64,000 nt of DNA from Opacimonas immobilis (GCF_048282545.1 NZ_CP182485.1:1798001-1862000); one strand, 5' to 3'. Shown: positions 1 through 9,279, numbered from the stretch's first letter. The notes: generated by a model not told the origin, from the sequence alone. Numbers and translations: made by a program.

Positions 1-1
1 T

Positions 2-316
2 TCTGCGCCAATGATTGCCGCTTACTCAGCCACCAAACATGCGGTGATTGGGATCACCAAATCTGCAGCGGTTGAATATGCTCGCCAAAATATCCGCATT
101 AATGCCGTGTGTCCGAGTTTCATCGATACGGATATGGTGCGTCGGACTCTGTCCATAATGGATGAAAAAGGGCAACGCTCGATTGTGGGAGCAAATCCAA
201 TGAAGCGTTTGGGTGATGTCGACGAAATTGCCAATGCGATAGTCTGGTTAGCATCGGATGAGTCAAGCTTCATGACAGGGCATGCCATGACGTTGGATGG
301 GGGGATGACGGCTTAA
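2..316 (+). CDS. SDR family oxidoreductase, C-terminal part (5' end outside window)
   Basis: C-terminal part of an NAD(P)-dependent short-chain dehydrogenase/reductase. The reading frame is open to the window edge, so the gene begins upstream and the ATG at 11 is internal. The catalytic YxxxK motif is visible as YSATK near the start of the fragment, followed by the usual helix (ITKSAAVEYA) and INAVCPSFIDTDM, the loop after the nicotinamide site. The C-terminus carries the family's late motif (WLASDES, then TLDGGMTA). The substrate cannot be told from this part. A hairpin terminator follows directly. Confidence 0.9.
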   Translation, partial: SAPMIAAYSATKHAVIGITKSAAVEYARQNIRINAVCPSFIDTDMVRRTLSIMDEKGQRSIVGANPMKRLGDVDEIANAIVWLASDESSFMTGHAMTLDGGMTA

Positions 317-334
317 TTTACAGAAGAGCAAAAA

Positions 335-370
335 AAGCCGAATGTCTCAATAAACACTCGGCTTTATAAA
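335..370. terminator. bidirectional terminator between SDR gene and aspC-like gene
   Basis: Inverted repeat AAGCCGAATGT (335-345) and ACACTCGGCTT (354-364) with an 8-nt loop, an A run on the left and an AT-rich right flank. It lies between two convergent genes and can serve both. Confidence 0.7.
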
Positions 371-384
371 TGACTTAGTGTAGG

Positions 385-1575
385 TTACAGCACACTCACC
401 AAGGCCTTGGCCAGTGTATCCACGTTAGATTGGTTGATACCCGCAATATTCACACGCGAAGAATCAACAAAATACACGCTGTGCTCAGCACGGACTTTTT
501 GTACTTGCTCTGGTGTGATACACAAGAAAGAGAACATGCCTTTTTGCTCGTTGACGAAGCTAAAGTCTTTGTTGGCACCGTATTCAGCCATCTTGCTGAC
601 TAACATGGCACGAAGCTGTTTCATGCGCTCACGCATTTCATCGACTTCATTAACCCACATTAGCTTCAATTCTGCATCGTGCAAAATAATATCAACCAGT
701 GCACCGCCGTACGATGGAGGCATAGAGTAAATGCCACGCGCAACGCTTTGAATTTGCGATTGTGCAATGGATTTTGTTGCGCTGTCATTCGTAATAATCG
801 CTGCCATGCCGACGCGCTCACGATATAAACCAAAGTTCTTAGAACAAGACGCGGCAATCATGACTTCTGGTAAGTGCTCGGTCATATAACGCATACCGTA
901 AGCATCTGTTTCTAAATCATCGCCAAAACCTAAATACGCACTGTCTATAAACGGCACCCAACCTTGTTGTTGCGCAACGGCTGTGATCTCACGCCATTGG
1001 GCTTGTGTCAAATCCGCACCAGTAGGGTTGTGACAGCATGCGTGTAATAATACTACATCGCCTTTAGGAATGGTTTTTAATTGCTCTAGCATGGCATCAA
1101 AACGTATCGATGCGTTTGCTTTGTCAAAATATGGATAGGTTTTTAATTCAAGTCCCGCATTGCCAATCAATGGAATATGATTGGCCCACGTTGGGTCAGA
1201 TACCCAAACCGTGGTGTCTTTGTTACAACGAGTGAGTAATTCAGCCAAAATGCGCAATGCACCACAACCACCGGGTGCTTGTACTGCCGCGACACGGTCT
1301 GCAATCAGCGCAGGGTGGGCTGAGCCCAATAAAAGTCCTAGCATGCCATCAATAAAGCCTTGTACACCTTGTGGTGTGATATAGGTTTTGGAATCTTCAA
1401 TGGCTAATAATCGTGTTTGAGCTTCAGCAACTGCTTTGACAATCGGGGTCTTGCCATCTTCATCTTTATAAACACCCACGCCTAAATCGATTTTGTTGGG
1501 GTTGGTATCCGCTTTAAATGCGGCAGATAATCCAAGAATGGGATCGGGAGCAAGGGCAGGGAGAACTTCAAACAC
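385..1575 (-). CDS. aspC/tyrB: aspartate/aromatic amino acid aminotransferase (class I PLP enzyme)
   Basis: PLP-dependent transaminase that moves the amino group of aspartate or aromatic amino acids to 2-oxoglutarate in the cytoplasm. The 396 residues match the AspC/TyrB subfamily length. The N-terminus (FEVLPALAPDPILGLSAAF, then KIDLGVGVYKDEDGKTP) is the family signature. The PLP lysine lies in SCSKNFGLYRERVG at about residue 246. The HNPTGADLT loop and the late arginine region (SSRVNIAGI) are present. The sequence does not decide between aspartate and aromatic preference. Monocistronic; it converges on the upstream SDR gene across a shared terminator. Confidence 0.9.
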   Translation of the reverse strand: MFEVLPALAPDPILGLSAAFKADTNPNKIDLGVGVYKDEDGKTPIVKAVAEAQTRLLAIEDSKTYITPQGVQGFIDGMLGLLLGSAHPALIADRVAAVQAPGGCGALRILAELLTRCNKDTTVWVSDPTWANHIPLIGNAGLELKTYPYFDKANASIRFDAMLEQLKTIPKGDVVLLHACCHNPTGADLTQAQWREITAVAQQQGWVPFIDSAYLGFGDDLETDAYGMRYMTEHLPEVMIAASCSKNFGLYRERVGMAAIITNDSATKSIAQSQIQSVARGIYSMPPSYGGALVDIILHDAELKLMWVNEVDEMRERMKQLRAMLVSKMAEYGANKDFSFVNEQKGMFSFLCITPEQVQKVRAEHSVYFVDSSRVNIAGINQSNVDTLAKALVSVL

Positions 1576-1666
1576 GGTAAATTCCTAATGTGACATTACA
1601 ATAAAAGGGTATTATGCCAGTTTTTTGGGTTCTGTGAACTGAAAATGTGCATATACGACCACTTGT

Positions 1667-2422
1667 TTAACCGCGGTGATGCACACGTCCTGTTTCAATC
1701 CCATTGGCATCGTAACTGCGTTCCTGCCAATCCATTTTGCCGATATTATCGACGGTTAATATGGTCGAACTACGCGTCCCGTAATCAGGCGAGCAGATGA
1801 AGATGGATGAGAGCATTTTTTCCCATGGTTTGGCAATGCCAGTATCCGGTAAATGCTCATCAGACGCGGTCTCACGATTGTGTAAAATCGCAAATAAATC
1901 TTCTATATCCAATTCTCCCGATTTCTGGCAAGCTTTATTTAATGAATCGACACCCAGTTGTACTTTTGGCCATGGGGTGTTTAAGGAAGCATTGGATAAG
2001 CCGTAAACGCCTTGGCTAAGTTGATGATGTTCCAACGAATGACTATTGAACACAGACAACGAATCTGTACTGCCATAGACTAAATTATAACCATTGTACT
2101 CATCAGCCGTTTTGCGCAAGGTCTCCAAAAATATATTGTCATCACTCGTTTCGAGGGCATTGACGACGAGTTCGCCACGGGTTTTGGCGTCCATTCGTTC
2201 GCGCTGTGGGGCTCGGATATTGGTCAATGCCGCAATACGTCCGGAAGCGTGGATCCCCATCCATGTGCCACCCGCTTGCTCATCTCGTCCAGCAAACAAC
2301 TGAGGATTATCACTCCAACTGTGTGAGGGCGAGGTCATGCGCGCGTGAAATTCGTCTCGGTTTGCAGCAATGATTAAGGGGAAATCTGGGTGTTGTTTGA
2401 CAGCAATAAACAAAATACACAT
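1667..2422 (-). CDS. NRDE (TANGO2 homologue) family protein
   Basis: Member of the NRDE/TANGO2 family, found from bacteria to animals; the bacterial role is poorly defined, and haem handling has been proposed for eukaryotic and some bacterial members. The protein starts MCILF and has the name-giving NRDE motif at residues 21-24 (IIAANRDEFHAR). Further family blocks are AGGTWMGI, ALTNIR and a late GTRSSTIL segment. 251 residues is normal. It is divergent from the Cys/Met PLP enzyme, with about 150 bp of shared upstream DNA. The family call is firm; the function is open. Confidence 0.88.
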   Translation of the reverse strand: MCILFIAVKQHPDFPLIIAANRDEFHARMTSPSHSWSDNPQLFAGRDEQAGGTWMGIHASGRIAALTNIRAPQRERMDAKTRGELVVNALETSDDNIFLETLRKTADEYNGYNLVYGSTDSLSVFNSHSLEHHQLSQGVYGLSNASLNTPWPKVQLGVDSLNKACQKSGELDIEDLFAILHNRETASDEHLPDTGIAKPWEKMLSSIFICSPDYGTRSSTILTVDNIGKMDWQERSYDANGIETGRVHHRG

Positions 2423-2571
2423 AACAATCCGTGTGCGTTAGGTAGGGTTTGATAATAAATCGAGTATACCTAATTCCAAATAATTCACAATCTAGAACCT
2501 ATGTCTGCCTAATTTGTCGATTATTTGTGGTACATTATGCGCAAAAGTAAGTTTGTTTTAAGTATAGACTC

Positions 2572-3813
2572 GTGAAAAACATTGGTTCAACTACTCAACT
2601 AGTCCATCAAGACCGCTTGGTCAATCCACAGCAAGATGGCGCCGTCCATACACCCATCAATACTGGTGTCTTGTATCATTTTGCAGATGCGCAAGGTATT
2701 GTCGATGCCTTTCAAGGCAAAAAAGTCGCGCATGTGTATGGCCGTTCCTCATCACCAACCACCAGTGCTTTACAACAAGTGCTAACACAGCAACACAACG
2801 CTTTGGGCTGTGTGACGTTCAGTACCGGTATGGCGGCTATCAGCTCAACATTGCTCGCTTTACTCAAAGCCGGTGATCATATTGTGGTCAGTCAGTTTTT
2901 ATTCGGTAACACTCGAAGCTTTTTTCATCAGTTATCAGGTTTTGGTATTGATGTGACGTTTGTGGATGTCACGGATTTGGATACGGTAACAAACAGCCTT
3001 AAAGACAATACACGCATGCTGTTTTGTGAGAGTCTGGCCAATCCTTTGACGCAATTGCCCAATTTAGATGAGATTGGCCAGTTGTGCCAAGCGCGTCATA
3101 TTGTGTTTGCCGTCGATACCACAATGACTCCCCACGTGATGTGCGACGTATCCCGCTTCCCAATCAGCTTAGTGTTTACCTCTTTAACCAAATACATCGC
3201 TGGGCACGGACAAGCCATGGGGGGGGCTGTAATGGATATGGGTATCTTTGATTGGACCCACTTTCCACACATTGATGTCATCTATCAAGTGCCTGATACA
3301 CGCATGTGGGGGTTGACGCAAATTCGCAAAAAAGGCCTGCGTGATATCGGCGCAACCCTTGACCCGACTTCGGCTAGTCAAGTGATGCTAGGTCAAGAAA
3401 CGTTGGCGCTGCGTTACGCCAAAGCCTGTGAAAATGCGGCGACTATCGCCCGTTTTTTATCGAACCATACTGGCATCACACAGGTCTATCATCCCTCGCT
3501 TGAGACGCATCCTCAGCATGCATTAGTGCGTTCACAATTTGAAACAACAGGGGCGATTTTGGCCTTTGATTTGGCTAATGGAGTGGCGCCAGTCGCGTTT
3601 ATCAATGCACTGAATACCATTTTATGTGCGACGCATTTAGGTGATACGCGAACGCTTGCTTTACCGGTAGCGCAAACCATCTTTTTTGAATTTGCTCAGG
3701 CAGAGCGAGATGCGATGGGGATTACAGATGCTTGTGTGAGATTGTCAGTGGGGATTGAAGATATCGATGATTTACTTGCTGACTTAACTCAAGCATTAGA
3801 CTCGGTTAAGTGA
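2572..3813 (+). CDS. Cys/Met metabolism PLP-dependent enzyme (gamma-synthase/lyase type)
   Basis: Trans-sulfuration family enzyme, cytoplasmic. The 413 residues show the fold-type I features: VYGRSSSPTTSALQ near residue 60, STGMAAISS, and the PLP lysine K207 in SLTKYIAGHG. Family members act on O-acetylhomoserine, cystathionine or methionine; this sequence does not decide among them. A methionine gamma-lyase, cystathionine gamma-synthase or O-acetylhomoserine sulfhydrylase role is possible. The start is GTG at 2572. Transcription ends at a strong hairpin just downstream. Confidence 0.85.
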   Translation: MKNIGSTTQLVHQDRLVNPQQDGAVHTPINTGVLYHFADAQGIVDAFQGKKVAHVYGRSSSPTTSALQQVLTQQHNALGCVTFSTGMAAISSTLLALLKAGDHIVVSQFLFGNTRSFFHQLSGFGIDVTFVDVTDLDTVTNSLKDNTRMLFCESLANPLTQLPNLDEIGQLCQARHIVFAVDTTMTPHVMCDVSRFPISLVFTSLTKYIAGHGQAMGGAVMDMGIFDWTHFPHIDVIYQVPDTRMWGLTQIRKKGLRDIGATLDPTSASQVMLGQETLALRYAKACENAATIARFLSNHTGITQVYHPSLETHPQHALVRSQFETTGAILAFDLANGVAPVAFINALNTILCATHLGDTRTLALPVAQTIFFEFAQAERDAMGITDACVRLSVGIEDIDDLLADLTQALDSVK

Positions 3814-3821
3814 ACAAAAAA

Positions 3822-3851
3822 CGGCCTCAATCCAATAGACAATTGAGGCCG
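3822..3851. terminator. hairpin terminator between convergent genes
   Basis: Perfect 10-bp stem CGGCCTCAAT (3822-3831) / ATTGAGGCCG (3842-3851) with a 10-nt loop, preceded by an A run. The A run becomes a T tract on the minus strand, so it should terminate the DUF4397 gene and may also stop the PLP gene. Confidence 0.7.
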
Positions 3852-3871
3852 CATTCCATTCAAGAGATGAA

Positions 3872-5239
3872 TTAATTCACAAAATCATCCGCTAAAATGA
3901 GTTGTACTGGAGCACCACCAGTCCCATCCACTGCAAGGGCGGTATAGATCATGCCACCCATCAAAGATAGCGTACCAGTTTGCAAGGCAACGTCTGTTGT
4001 ACCAGTAGGTGTTACAGTTACGACATAGTCTCCAGGGGCTAGGCTGACGTAACCAGTTTCCGCCAAATCAGGAGAAGCAAAGGGCACACTGGTAAATGCA
4101 GGACTCGCTCCCGTTAAATCGTTAGTTGCAGTCACATAAATATCCACCGCGCCTGCTGCAGGTGAGGCGTGAAAAATACGCACCTTTGCTTCGGTCGCAA
4201 CACGACGGGGCATATCCATCGGCAAATCAACCGCAATGTTTGCTAAATCATTGTGTGCAATCGCAGTGTAAAATTTACCTGCTTCAAGCGTGATACTGGC
4301 ATCATCTACTACCACGACACTGTTATCCGCATCGGCAGCAATATCAACTAAATAAGTACCTGCATCAACATTGGCGTAATCGGTTACCCCTAAGAAAGGC
4401 GCACCATCAAATAACGTTAAAGCGTTATTAGCAATGATATCCACCACAGGAGCATCGGCAACAGCATGAATAGCTCTGAGTGCAGCTTCTGTATTTGTAT
4501 CATTGATTACAAAACTTGCACCAGTTGTTGCAACGAGAAGCTGGACGGGCGCATCGCCTGGTACGATTGATGGTACTGCAGTAATGAATAAATTTTCACC
4601 ACCAGGAAGGGAGACGGTTCCAGAGTCAAACGCAACAGTTTGCGTGCCCGCAAGCGTAATACGGACTTGGTAATCACCTGAGGCAACTTCAACCAGACCC
4701 GTACTGTCAAGATAGCTTGCTGTAGCGAGAGGTTGAGCCGCTGCTAAATCCGTGCCGGGCGCAGTGACATAAATGTCTACCATAGGAACATCTGGTGCGC
4801 CATGCAGGATTTGAACGGCAACCATATCATCTGCAACGGCTGGATCAGAGGCCGGCACAATGGCCATGTCCAGAGTACCAGCAGCGACACTGCCTAATGC
4901 GACGACATTGTAATTCATGTCTGTATCAATAGAGGCGATCCGAGATAACACATCTACATTACCAGCAGGGGTAATAGCTTCAACACCCAAAGTGTAAGTC
5001 CCACGGTTGACCTCTATTAATCCAGAGGCGACTTGATAATCTACGTTAGTGAGATTATTAAAAACGGTTCCGTTTACCTTTATATTTACCATTGGAGCGT
5101 CTGCAGAGGCATGAACAACACGAACCTGCCCCGTCGTCACTACCGTTTCAGGAAACGGAGGAGAATCATTGTCAGAATCTAAACACGCACTGAGAGATAA
5201 AGCTGCGACTCCCGCAGCTAAGAATTTTAGGTAACGCAT
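3872..5239 (-). CDS. lipoprotein with four DUF4397 repeats
   Basis: Predicted exported lipoprotein of 455 residues. The signal peptide ends in the lipobox LSAC (cysteine at about residue 19), followed by a short acidic linker (LDSDNDSPPFP). The rest is four tandem units of about 100-110 residues, each opening with a version of VR(V/I)xHAxxDAPxVDI: RVVHASADAPMVNI, VQILHGAPDVPMVDIYV, LRAIHAVADAPVVDI and VRIFHASPAAGAVDIYV. DUF4397 is a beta-sandwich-like domain found in secreted and surface proteins of unknown role. No catalytic motif is seen. A surface adhesive or structural role is inference only. No neighbour suggests a pathway. Confidence 0.85.
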   Translation of the reverse strand: MRYLKFLAAGVAALSLSACLDSDNDSPPFPETVVTTGQVRVVHASADAPMVNIKVNGTVFNNLTNVDYQVASGLIEVNRGTYTLGVEAITPAGNVDVLSRIASIDTDMNYNVVALGSVAAGTLDMAIVPASDPAVADDMVAVQILHGAPDVPMVDIYVTAPGTDLAAAQPLATASYLDSTGLVEVASGDYQVRITLAGTQTVAFDSGTVSLPGGENLFITAVPSIVPGDAPVQLLVATTGASFVINDTNTEAALRAIHAVADAPVVDIIANNALTLFDGAPFLGVTDYANVDAGTYLVDIAADADNSVVVVDDASITLEAGKFYTAIAHNDLANIAVDLPMDMPRRVATEAKVRIFHASPAAGAVDIYVTATNDLTGASPAFTSVPFASPDLAETGYVSLAPGDYVVTVTPTGTTDVALQTGTLSLMGGMIYTALAVDGTGGAPVQLILADDFVN

Positions 5240-5327
5240 AGTATATCCTTGTTTTATTATTGATAAGGGTCAAGTCTCGTTACGCAAACTAAAAATTTTT
5301 AAATCAGGGGTGGCGAAATTTTGAACT

Positions 5328-5429
5328 TATGAGTGTTTCGATACTCATACATAAAGCAAGTAGTGATGACTTGTGTTCCTATGTTTAGTTGAGTGTGTTA
5401 GAGCCCCAGTGAAAGCTGGGGCTTTTTTT
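5328..5429 (+). ncRNA. candidate small RNA or leader with two hairpins, the last a terminator
   Basis: In the 212-bp gap between two minus-strand genes there are two plus-strand hairpins: TATGAGT/ACTCATA (5328-5334, 5343-5349) and a terminator, AGCCCCAG/CTGGGGCT (5402-5409, 5416-5423), followed by seven T. The T tract lies on the plus strand, where no plus-strand gene precedes it. A short plus-strand transcript ending here would explain it. No convincing promoter was found, so this is tentative. Confidence 0.3.
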
Positions 5430-5451
5430 GTGGAGAAAGTTCAGTGGCGAG

Positions 5452-5997
5452 TTAAGGCTGAATAGCCTTTTGAATGTCCGCAAGCAAATCTGCATCATCG
5501 GGCTTAGTAAAAGACGAATACGAGTCAACGAGGTTGCCTTTGCGATCCACTAGGTATTTATAAAAATTCCATTTTGGTGATTTATCCGCCATTTCTGTGA
5601 GTTTGCGATACAGTGGGTCGGCATCGTCTCCACGTACAGAAATCGGCTCAAACATCGGAAAGTTCACGCCATAAGTGAGCTCGCATACTTCTGCTGTTTT
5701 GCCTTCATCTGCATATTCTTGGTTAAAACTCGCAGAGGGAAAACCCAAGATAACAAAATTTTGATCTTTGTACTGATCGTAGAGTTTTTCTAGCCCTTCA
5801 AATTGAGGGGTAAAGCCACATTTACTTGCAGTATTCACAAATAATATCGCTTTATCTTGATACGCTTCGCAAAAATTTACGGTTTCTTGTGAATTCAATT
5901 TACGCTTCATAAACTTCAGTACATCAGGACAAGTCTCTGCACTCGCTGATGAGGTACCGCCAATGACAAGTAACAGGCCAAGAATAAGTCTTTTCAT
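5452..5997 (-). CDS. exported glutathione peroxidase-like thiol peroxidase
   Basis: GPx-family protein of 181 residues with a signal peptide (cleavage likely after SASA, residue 20), so periplasmic. The peroxidatic cysteine is C60 in NTASKCGFTPQ. The Trp-Asn pair is present in KWNFYKYLVD (W143, N144). The usual LGFPCNQF block reads LGFPSASF (85-91), so the tetrad Gln and the neighbouring Cys are both replaced. Other cysteines (C23, C43, C105) might resolve the sulfenate. The family reduces H2O2 or lipid hydroperoxides with thioredoxin or glutathione; the reductant here is unknown. Divergent from the S9 peptidase gene. Confidence 0.85.
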   Translation of the reverse strand: MKRLILGLLLVIGGTSSASAETCPDVLKFMKRKLNSQETVNFCEAYQDKAILFVNTASKCGFTPQFEGLEKLYDQYKDQNFVILGFPSASFNQEYADEGKTAEVCELTYGVNFPMFEPISVRGDDADPLYRKLTEMADKSPKWNFYKYLVDRKGNLVDSYSSFTKPDDADLLADIQKAIQP

Positions 5998-6096
5998 GTT
6001 GATTTCCTTTGTGTGGTAAATACACTGTAAATGTGATGGAATAGTTTGAGTAAATACCCGTTATAATACGTAAAAATAATAAAGAGTGTTCATAAA

Positions 6097-8589
6097 ATGA
6101 AACAATTTTCTCATCTTCTACTCGTTTCAAGTGTGTGTTTGATTACCGCTTGTACCGCAACGTCAGAACCTGATCTAAGCTCCAGTTCATCGCTCTCACC
6201 AGTACCGTCGGCTTCGCCAGTGGCGCAAACATTACCGTTAACGCTGAGCAAGACACCACAAGGTATCACTCTAAACAAAATCATGTCAGATCCCGATTGG
6301 TTGGGTCGTCAACCTGAAAATCCGCGCTGGCATCCATTCGCAGATAATGTCATGTACAGTCGTAAGCGAGAGGGTTCTCCTGTGCGAGATGTCTGGTATG
6401 GCGCATCTTCAGATAATGTTAATGGTGCACAACTACCACTTGAAAAGCATTTTTTAGCTGAAATCAATGATCGCATTGTCAGTCGTGATAAACGCTGGAC
6501 GGCGTGGTTGTATCGTGGCTATGTGTTCGCTCATGATGCGCAAACGGGGCAAGTGAAACAATTGACTGCACACAAAGACGGTGTGAGTGTGATTCGCTTT
6601 ATGCAAGATAATCGCATCAGTTTTGTATTAGACAACGCGATGTATGCGGTGGATCCGGATACACTGCAACAGGTACATTTGTTCACTTGGCACTTTGCGC
6701 ATCCGCCTCAAGCGGTTCAGCCTGCGCCAGATTATATTGCGCAAGAGCAGATTAAACTCATTGATTATATTGCGAATAAACGCAATGACCGACAAGCACA
6801 AGCTGATTACACACAACGCATCCAAGCCGCTCAACCAAGTGTGTATGCGCCTGAGTTTTATTTTGCACCCGGGCATCGCTTGAGCGCAGTGAGTGTGTCA
6901 CCCAATGGTGAATGGGCGGTTGTAGCTACACGCGAACAACAATCCATGCGTGAAGAGACGGATATCATGCCGCACTACATTCAAGAAGATGGACGCATTG
7001 CATCAAAACCTGTGCGTCAACGTGTGGCGGATGCGAAACCGCAAAATGATGAGTTGTACTTGCTCAATCTATCCGATGGTTCGCGTCATGCTTTGAGTTA
7101 TCAAGCACTCCCAGGGTACAACGACGATGTGCTGGCTTCGGTGAAAACCGAAAATGCGGCTCGCAATAACGAGACCTATGAAGTCAATCGCTTACCTCGA
7201 GATATTACGTTGTTCAGTAGTTGGTATTGGCGTGAATCACCGATTTATTGGCATTCTAAGGGCAATGAGGTAGGGATTATGCTTGAAGCTTGGGATAATA
7301 AAGATCGCTGGATAGTGACGGTGGATTTTGCCGAGAAAAAACTCGTTACCCAGCATCGCCTTTCTGATGAGGCTTGGATTAATTATGCCTTTAATCGCTT
7401 TGGTTGGTTGCATGATGAGGTGGCCTTGTACTATCTTTCCGAAGAAGACGGCTACTCTCATTTGTATGTAAAGCCGCTTGATGGCGGTGCACGACAGCTA
7501 ACTAAGGGGCAATATGAAGTCGATCAGATCACATTGAGCCCAGATGGACAAGATATTTTTTATAAGGCCAATAAAAAGCACCCAGGGATCTATGAAATTT
7601 ACAAAGTCCCAGTAGCAGGTGGCGCCTCTACAGCACTAACTGATCTGAATGGCATGACAGACTATGCGCTAAGTCCATCCGGTGAGCAGTTGTTGTTAAC
7701 GCATTCGTCGATGACTCGACCACCTGAATTATTTGTGACTTCTGCGAATGAGAAAACCGCCGCACAAGCTGTGACAAATACTATTTCAGAGGAATACTTG
7801 GCGCTGGGCTTTATAGCGCCTAGTATCATTGAGGTGCCTTCCTCGCACGTCGATCGACCGATTTATTCTCGTTTATATGTGGCAGATGATGCCTTGTTAG
7901 GAGAGCCTAAGCGCGCGGTGATTTTTAACCACGGGGCAGGGTATTTACAGAATTCGCATATGGGTTGGTCAGGCTATTTTCGAGAGTACATGTTTCATAA
8001 CTTCCTCGTTGAGCAAGGCTATGTGGTGTTAGATATGGATTACAGAGCCTCCAAAGGATATGGACGCGATTGGCGCACGGCGATTTATCGTCAAATGGGC
8101 ACACCGGAAGTGCAAGATCTCCGAGATGGTGTGAATTGGTTAGTTGCCAATGCCAATGTGGATCGTCAGCGTATCGGCACCTACGGCGGTTCTTACGGTG
8201 GCTTTATGACCTTTATGGCATTATTTACTGCGCCTGATTTGTTTCAAGCCGGGGCGGCGTTACGTCCAGTATCGGATTGGGCGCATTACAATACACCGTA
8301 CACGTCGAATATCCTCAATCATCCTGATATCGATCCTATAGCGTATGAGCGTTCTTCGCCGATTTATTTTGCGGAAGGTTTGCAAAAGCCTTTATTGATC
8401 AACGCACCTATGGTCGATGACAATGTGTTCTTTGTCGATGTCGTGAGACTTGTACAGCGTTTGATTGAATTAGAAAAGGAAGATTTTGAAACGGCAATTT
8501 ATCCAGTTGAGCCACACGGCTTTGTCCAGCCAAGTTCGTGGTTAGATGAATATCGCCGCATTTTTAAATTGTTCGAACAAAACTTGTAA
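6097..8589 (+). CDS. S9 family peptidase (prolyl oligopeptidase/DPP-IV type) lipoprotein
   Basis: Serine peptidase of 830 residues with an N-terminal beta-propeller and a C-terminal alpha/beta-hydrolase domain. The N-terminus has a lipoprotein signal (VCLITAC), so it is likely membrane-anchored and acts in the periplasm or at the surface. The catalytic serine is S699 in GTYGGSYGGFM. The Asp is probably D774 (APMVDDNV) and the His is H807 (EPHGF). The propeller contains DPP-type segments such as SPDGQDIFYKA and LSEEDGYSHLYV. It probably takes N-terminal dipeptides from peptides, which suits a peptide-scavenging marine heterotroph. It ends 1 bp from the convergent rhombosortase gene. Confidence 0.9.
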   Translation: MKQFSHLLLVSSVCLITACTATSEPDLSSSSSLSPVPSASPVAQTLPLTLSKTPQGITLNKIMSDPDWLGRQPENPRWHPFADNVMYSRKREGSPVRDVWYGASSDNVNGAQLPLEKHFLAEINDRIVSRDKRWTAWLYRGYVFAHDAQTGQVKQLTAHKDGVSVIRFMQDNRISFVLDNAMYAVDPDTLQQVHLFTWHFAHPPQAVQPAPDYIAQEQIKLIDYIANKRNDRQAQADYTQRIQAAQPSVYAPEFYFAPGHRLSAVSVSPNGEWAVVATREQQSMREETDIMPHYIQEDGRIASKPVRQRVADAKPQNDELYLLNLSDGSRHALSYQALPGYNDDVLASVKTENAARNNETYEVNRLPRDITLFSSWYWRESPIYWHSKGNEVGIMLEAWDNKDRWIVTVDFAEKKLVTQHRLSDEAWINYAFNRFGWLHDEVALYYLSEEDGYSHLYVKPLDGGARQLTKGQYEVDQITLSPDGQDIFYKANKKHPGIYEIYKVPVAGGASTALTDLNGMTDYALSPSGEQLLLTHSSMTRPPELFVTSANEKTAAQAVTNTISEEYLALGFIAPSIIEVPSSHVDRPIYSRLYVADDALLGEPKRAVIFNHGAGYLQNSHMGWSGYFREYMFHNFLVEQGYVVLDMDYRASKGYGRDWRTAIYRQMGTPEVQDLRDGVNWLVANANVDRQRIGTYGGSYGGFMTFMALFTAPDLFQAGAALRPVSDWAHYNTPYTSNILNHPDIDPIAYERSSPIYFAEGLQKPLLINAPMVDDNVFFVDVVRLVQRLIELEKEDFETAIYPVEPHGFVQPSSWLDEYRRIFKLFEQNL

Positions 8590-8590
8590 A

Positions 8591-9199
8591 TTACGGCTTT
8601 GAAATCTGGTCACGATGAGCATGTCGCGACCAGATTTTTTCAAGTATGAAATAACATCCGCCAGCAAACGCACCATATACATGGGCCATTGTTGCGACAG
8701 ACGCATTGATGAGTTCTGCCGTAGTTGGGTCTTCAAACAACTGCTCTTGTATCAATTTGATACAAAGGCCAATGAGAAGTAGCCAGCCCGAACGACGGTG
8801 TTTGTAAATATCATGACACGCCCCCCAGACAAATAATCCGTGTAGAGAAGCAGATAAACCGACGTATTGGTCTATATCTGGGCTAAAGCACCATACCAAG
8901 ATGCCACTCAGCAGTATGCCAAAACCGATCACACCTAATACATTGCGTTGGTTGTAGTACTCACCATGCAATGCCCACAACAACAATACTCCTGCACTAT
9001 TGAGTAAAAAGTGATTGGTATTGGTATGCCAAAAGGCATGTGTCATTAACCGATACCATTGTCCTTGATTCACGGCATCATGTTGAAAATTGAACGTATC
9101 AATATTATAAGCAAATGGTACTGAACATATAAAAACAGTAACTATCAGCAAAAGGGGGCTTAGGAGGTGTTGACGATCAATGGGTAGGTGCTTTAACAT
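8591..9199 (-). CDS. rrtA: rhombosortase (rhomboid family intramembrane serine protease)
   Basis: Intramembrane serine protease of 202 residues with about six hydrophobic segments. The catalytic Ser is S116 in VGLSASLHGLFVWG and the His is H173 in MAHVYGAFAGG. The GLSxxLHG form and the short length fit rhombosortase rather than GlpG. Rhombosortases cleave proteins bearing a C-terminal GlyGly-CTERM tail. No such tail is seen on the proteins in this window, so its substrates lie elsewhere. Rhombosortase is favoured over a general rhomboid by the motif, but this is a family-level judgement. Confidence 0.78.
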   Translation of the reverse strand: MLKHLPIDRQHLLSPLLLIVTVFICSVPFAYNIDTFNFQHDAVNQGQWYRLMTHAFWHTNTNHFLLNSAGVLLLWALHGEYYNQRNVLGVIGFGILLSGILVWCFSPDIDQYVGLSASLHGLFVWGACHDIYKHRRSGWLLLIGLCIKLIQEQLFEDPTTAELINASVATMAHVYGAFAGGCYFILEKIWSRHAHRDQISKP

Positions 9200-9279
9200 T
9201 TAGATAACATATTGATGTTTTTGGTATATGATACGCATTGTAATTACATGCGACAAATAATAAAAATTAGGATCCCTAC

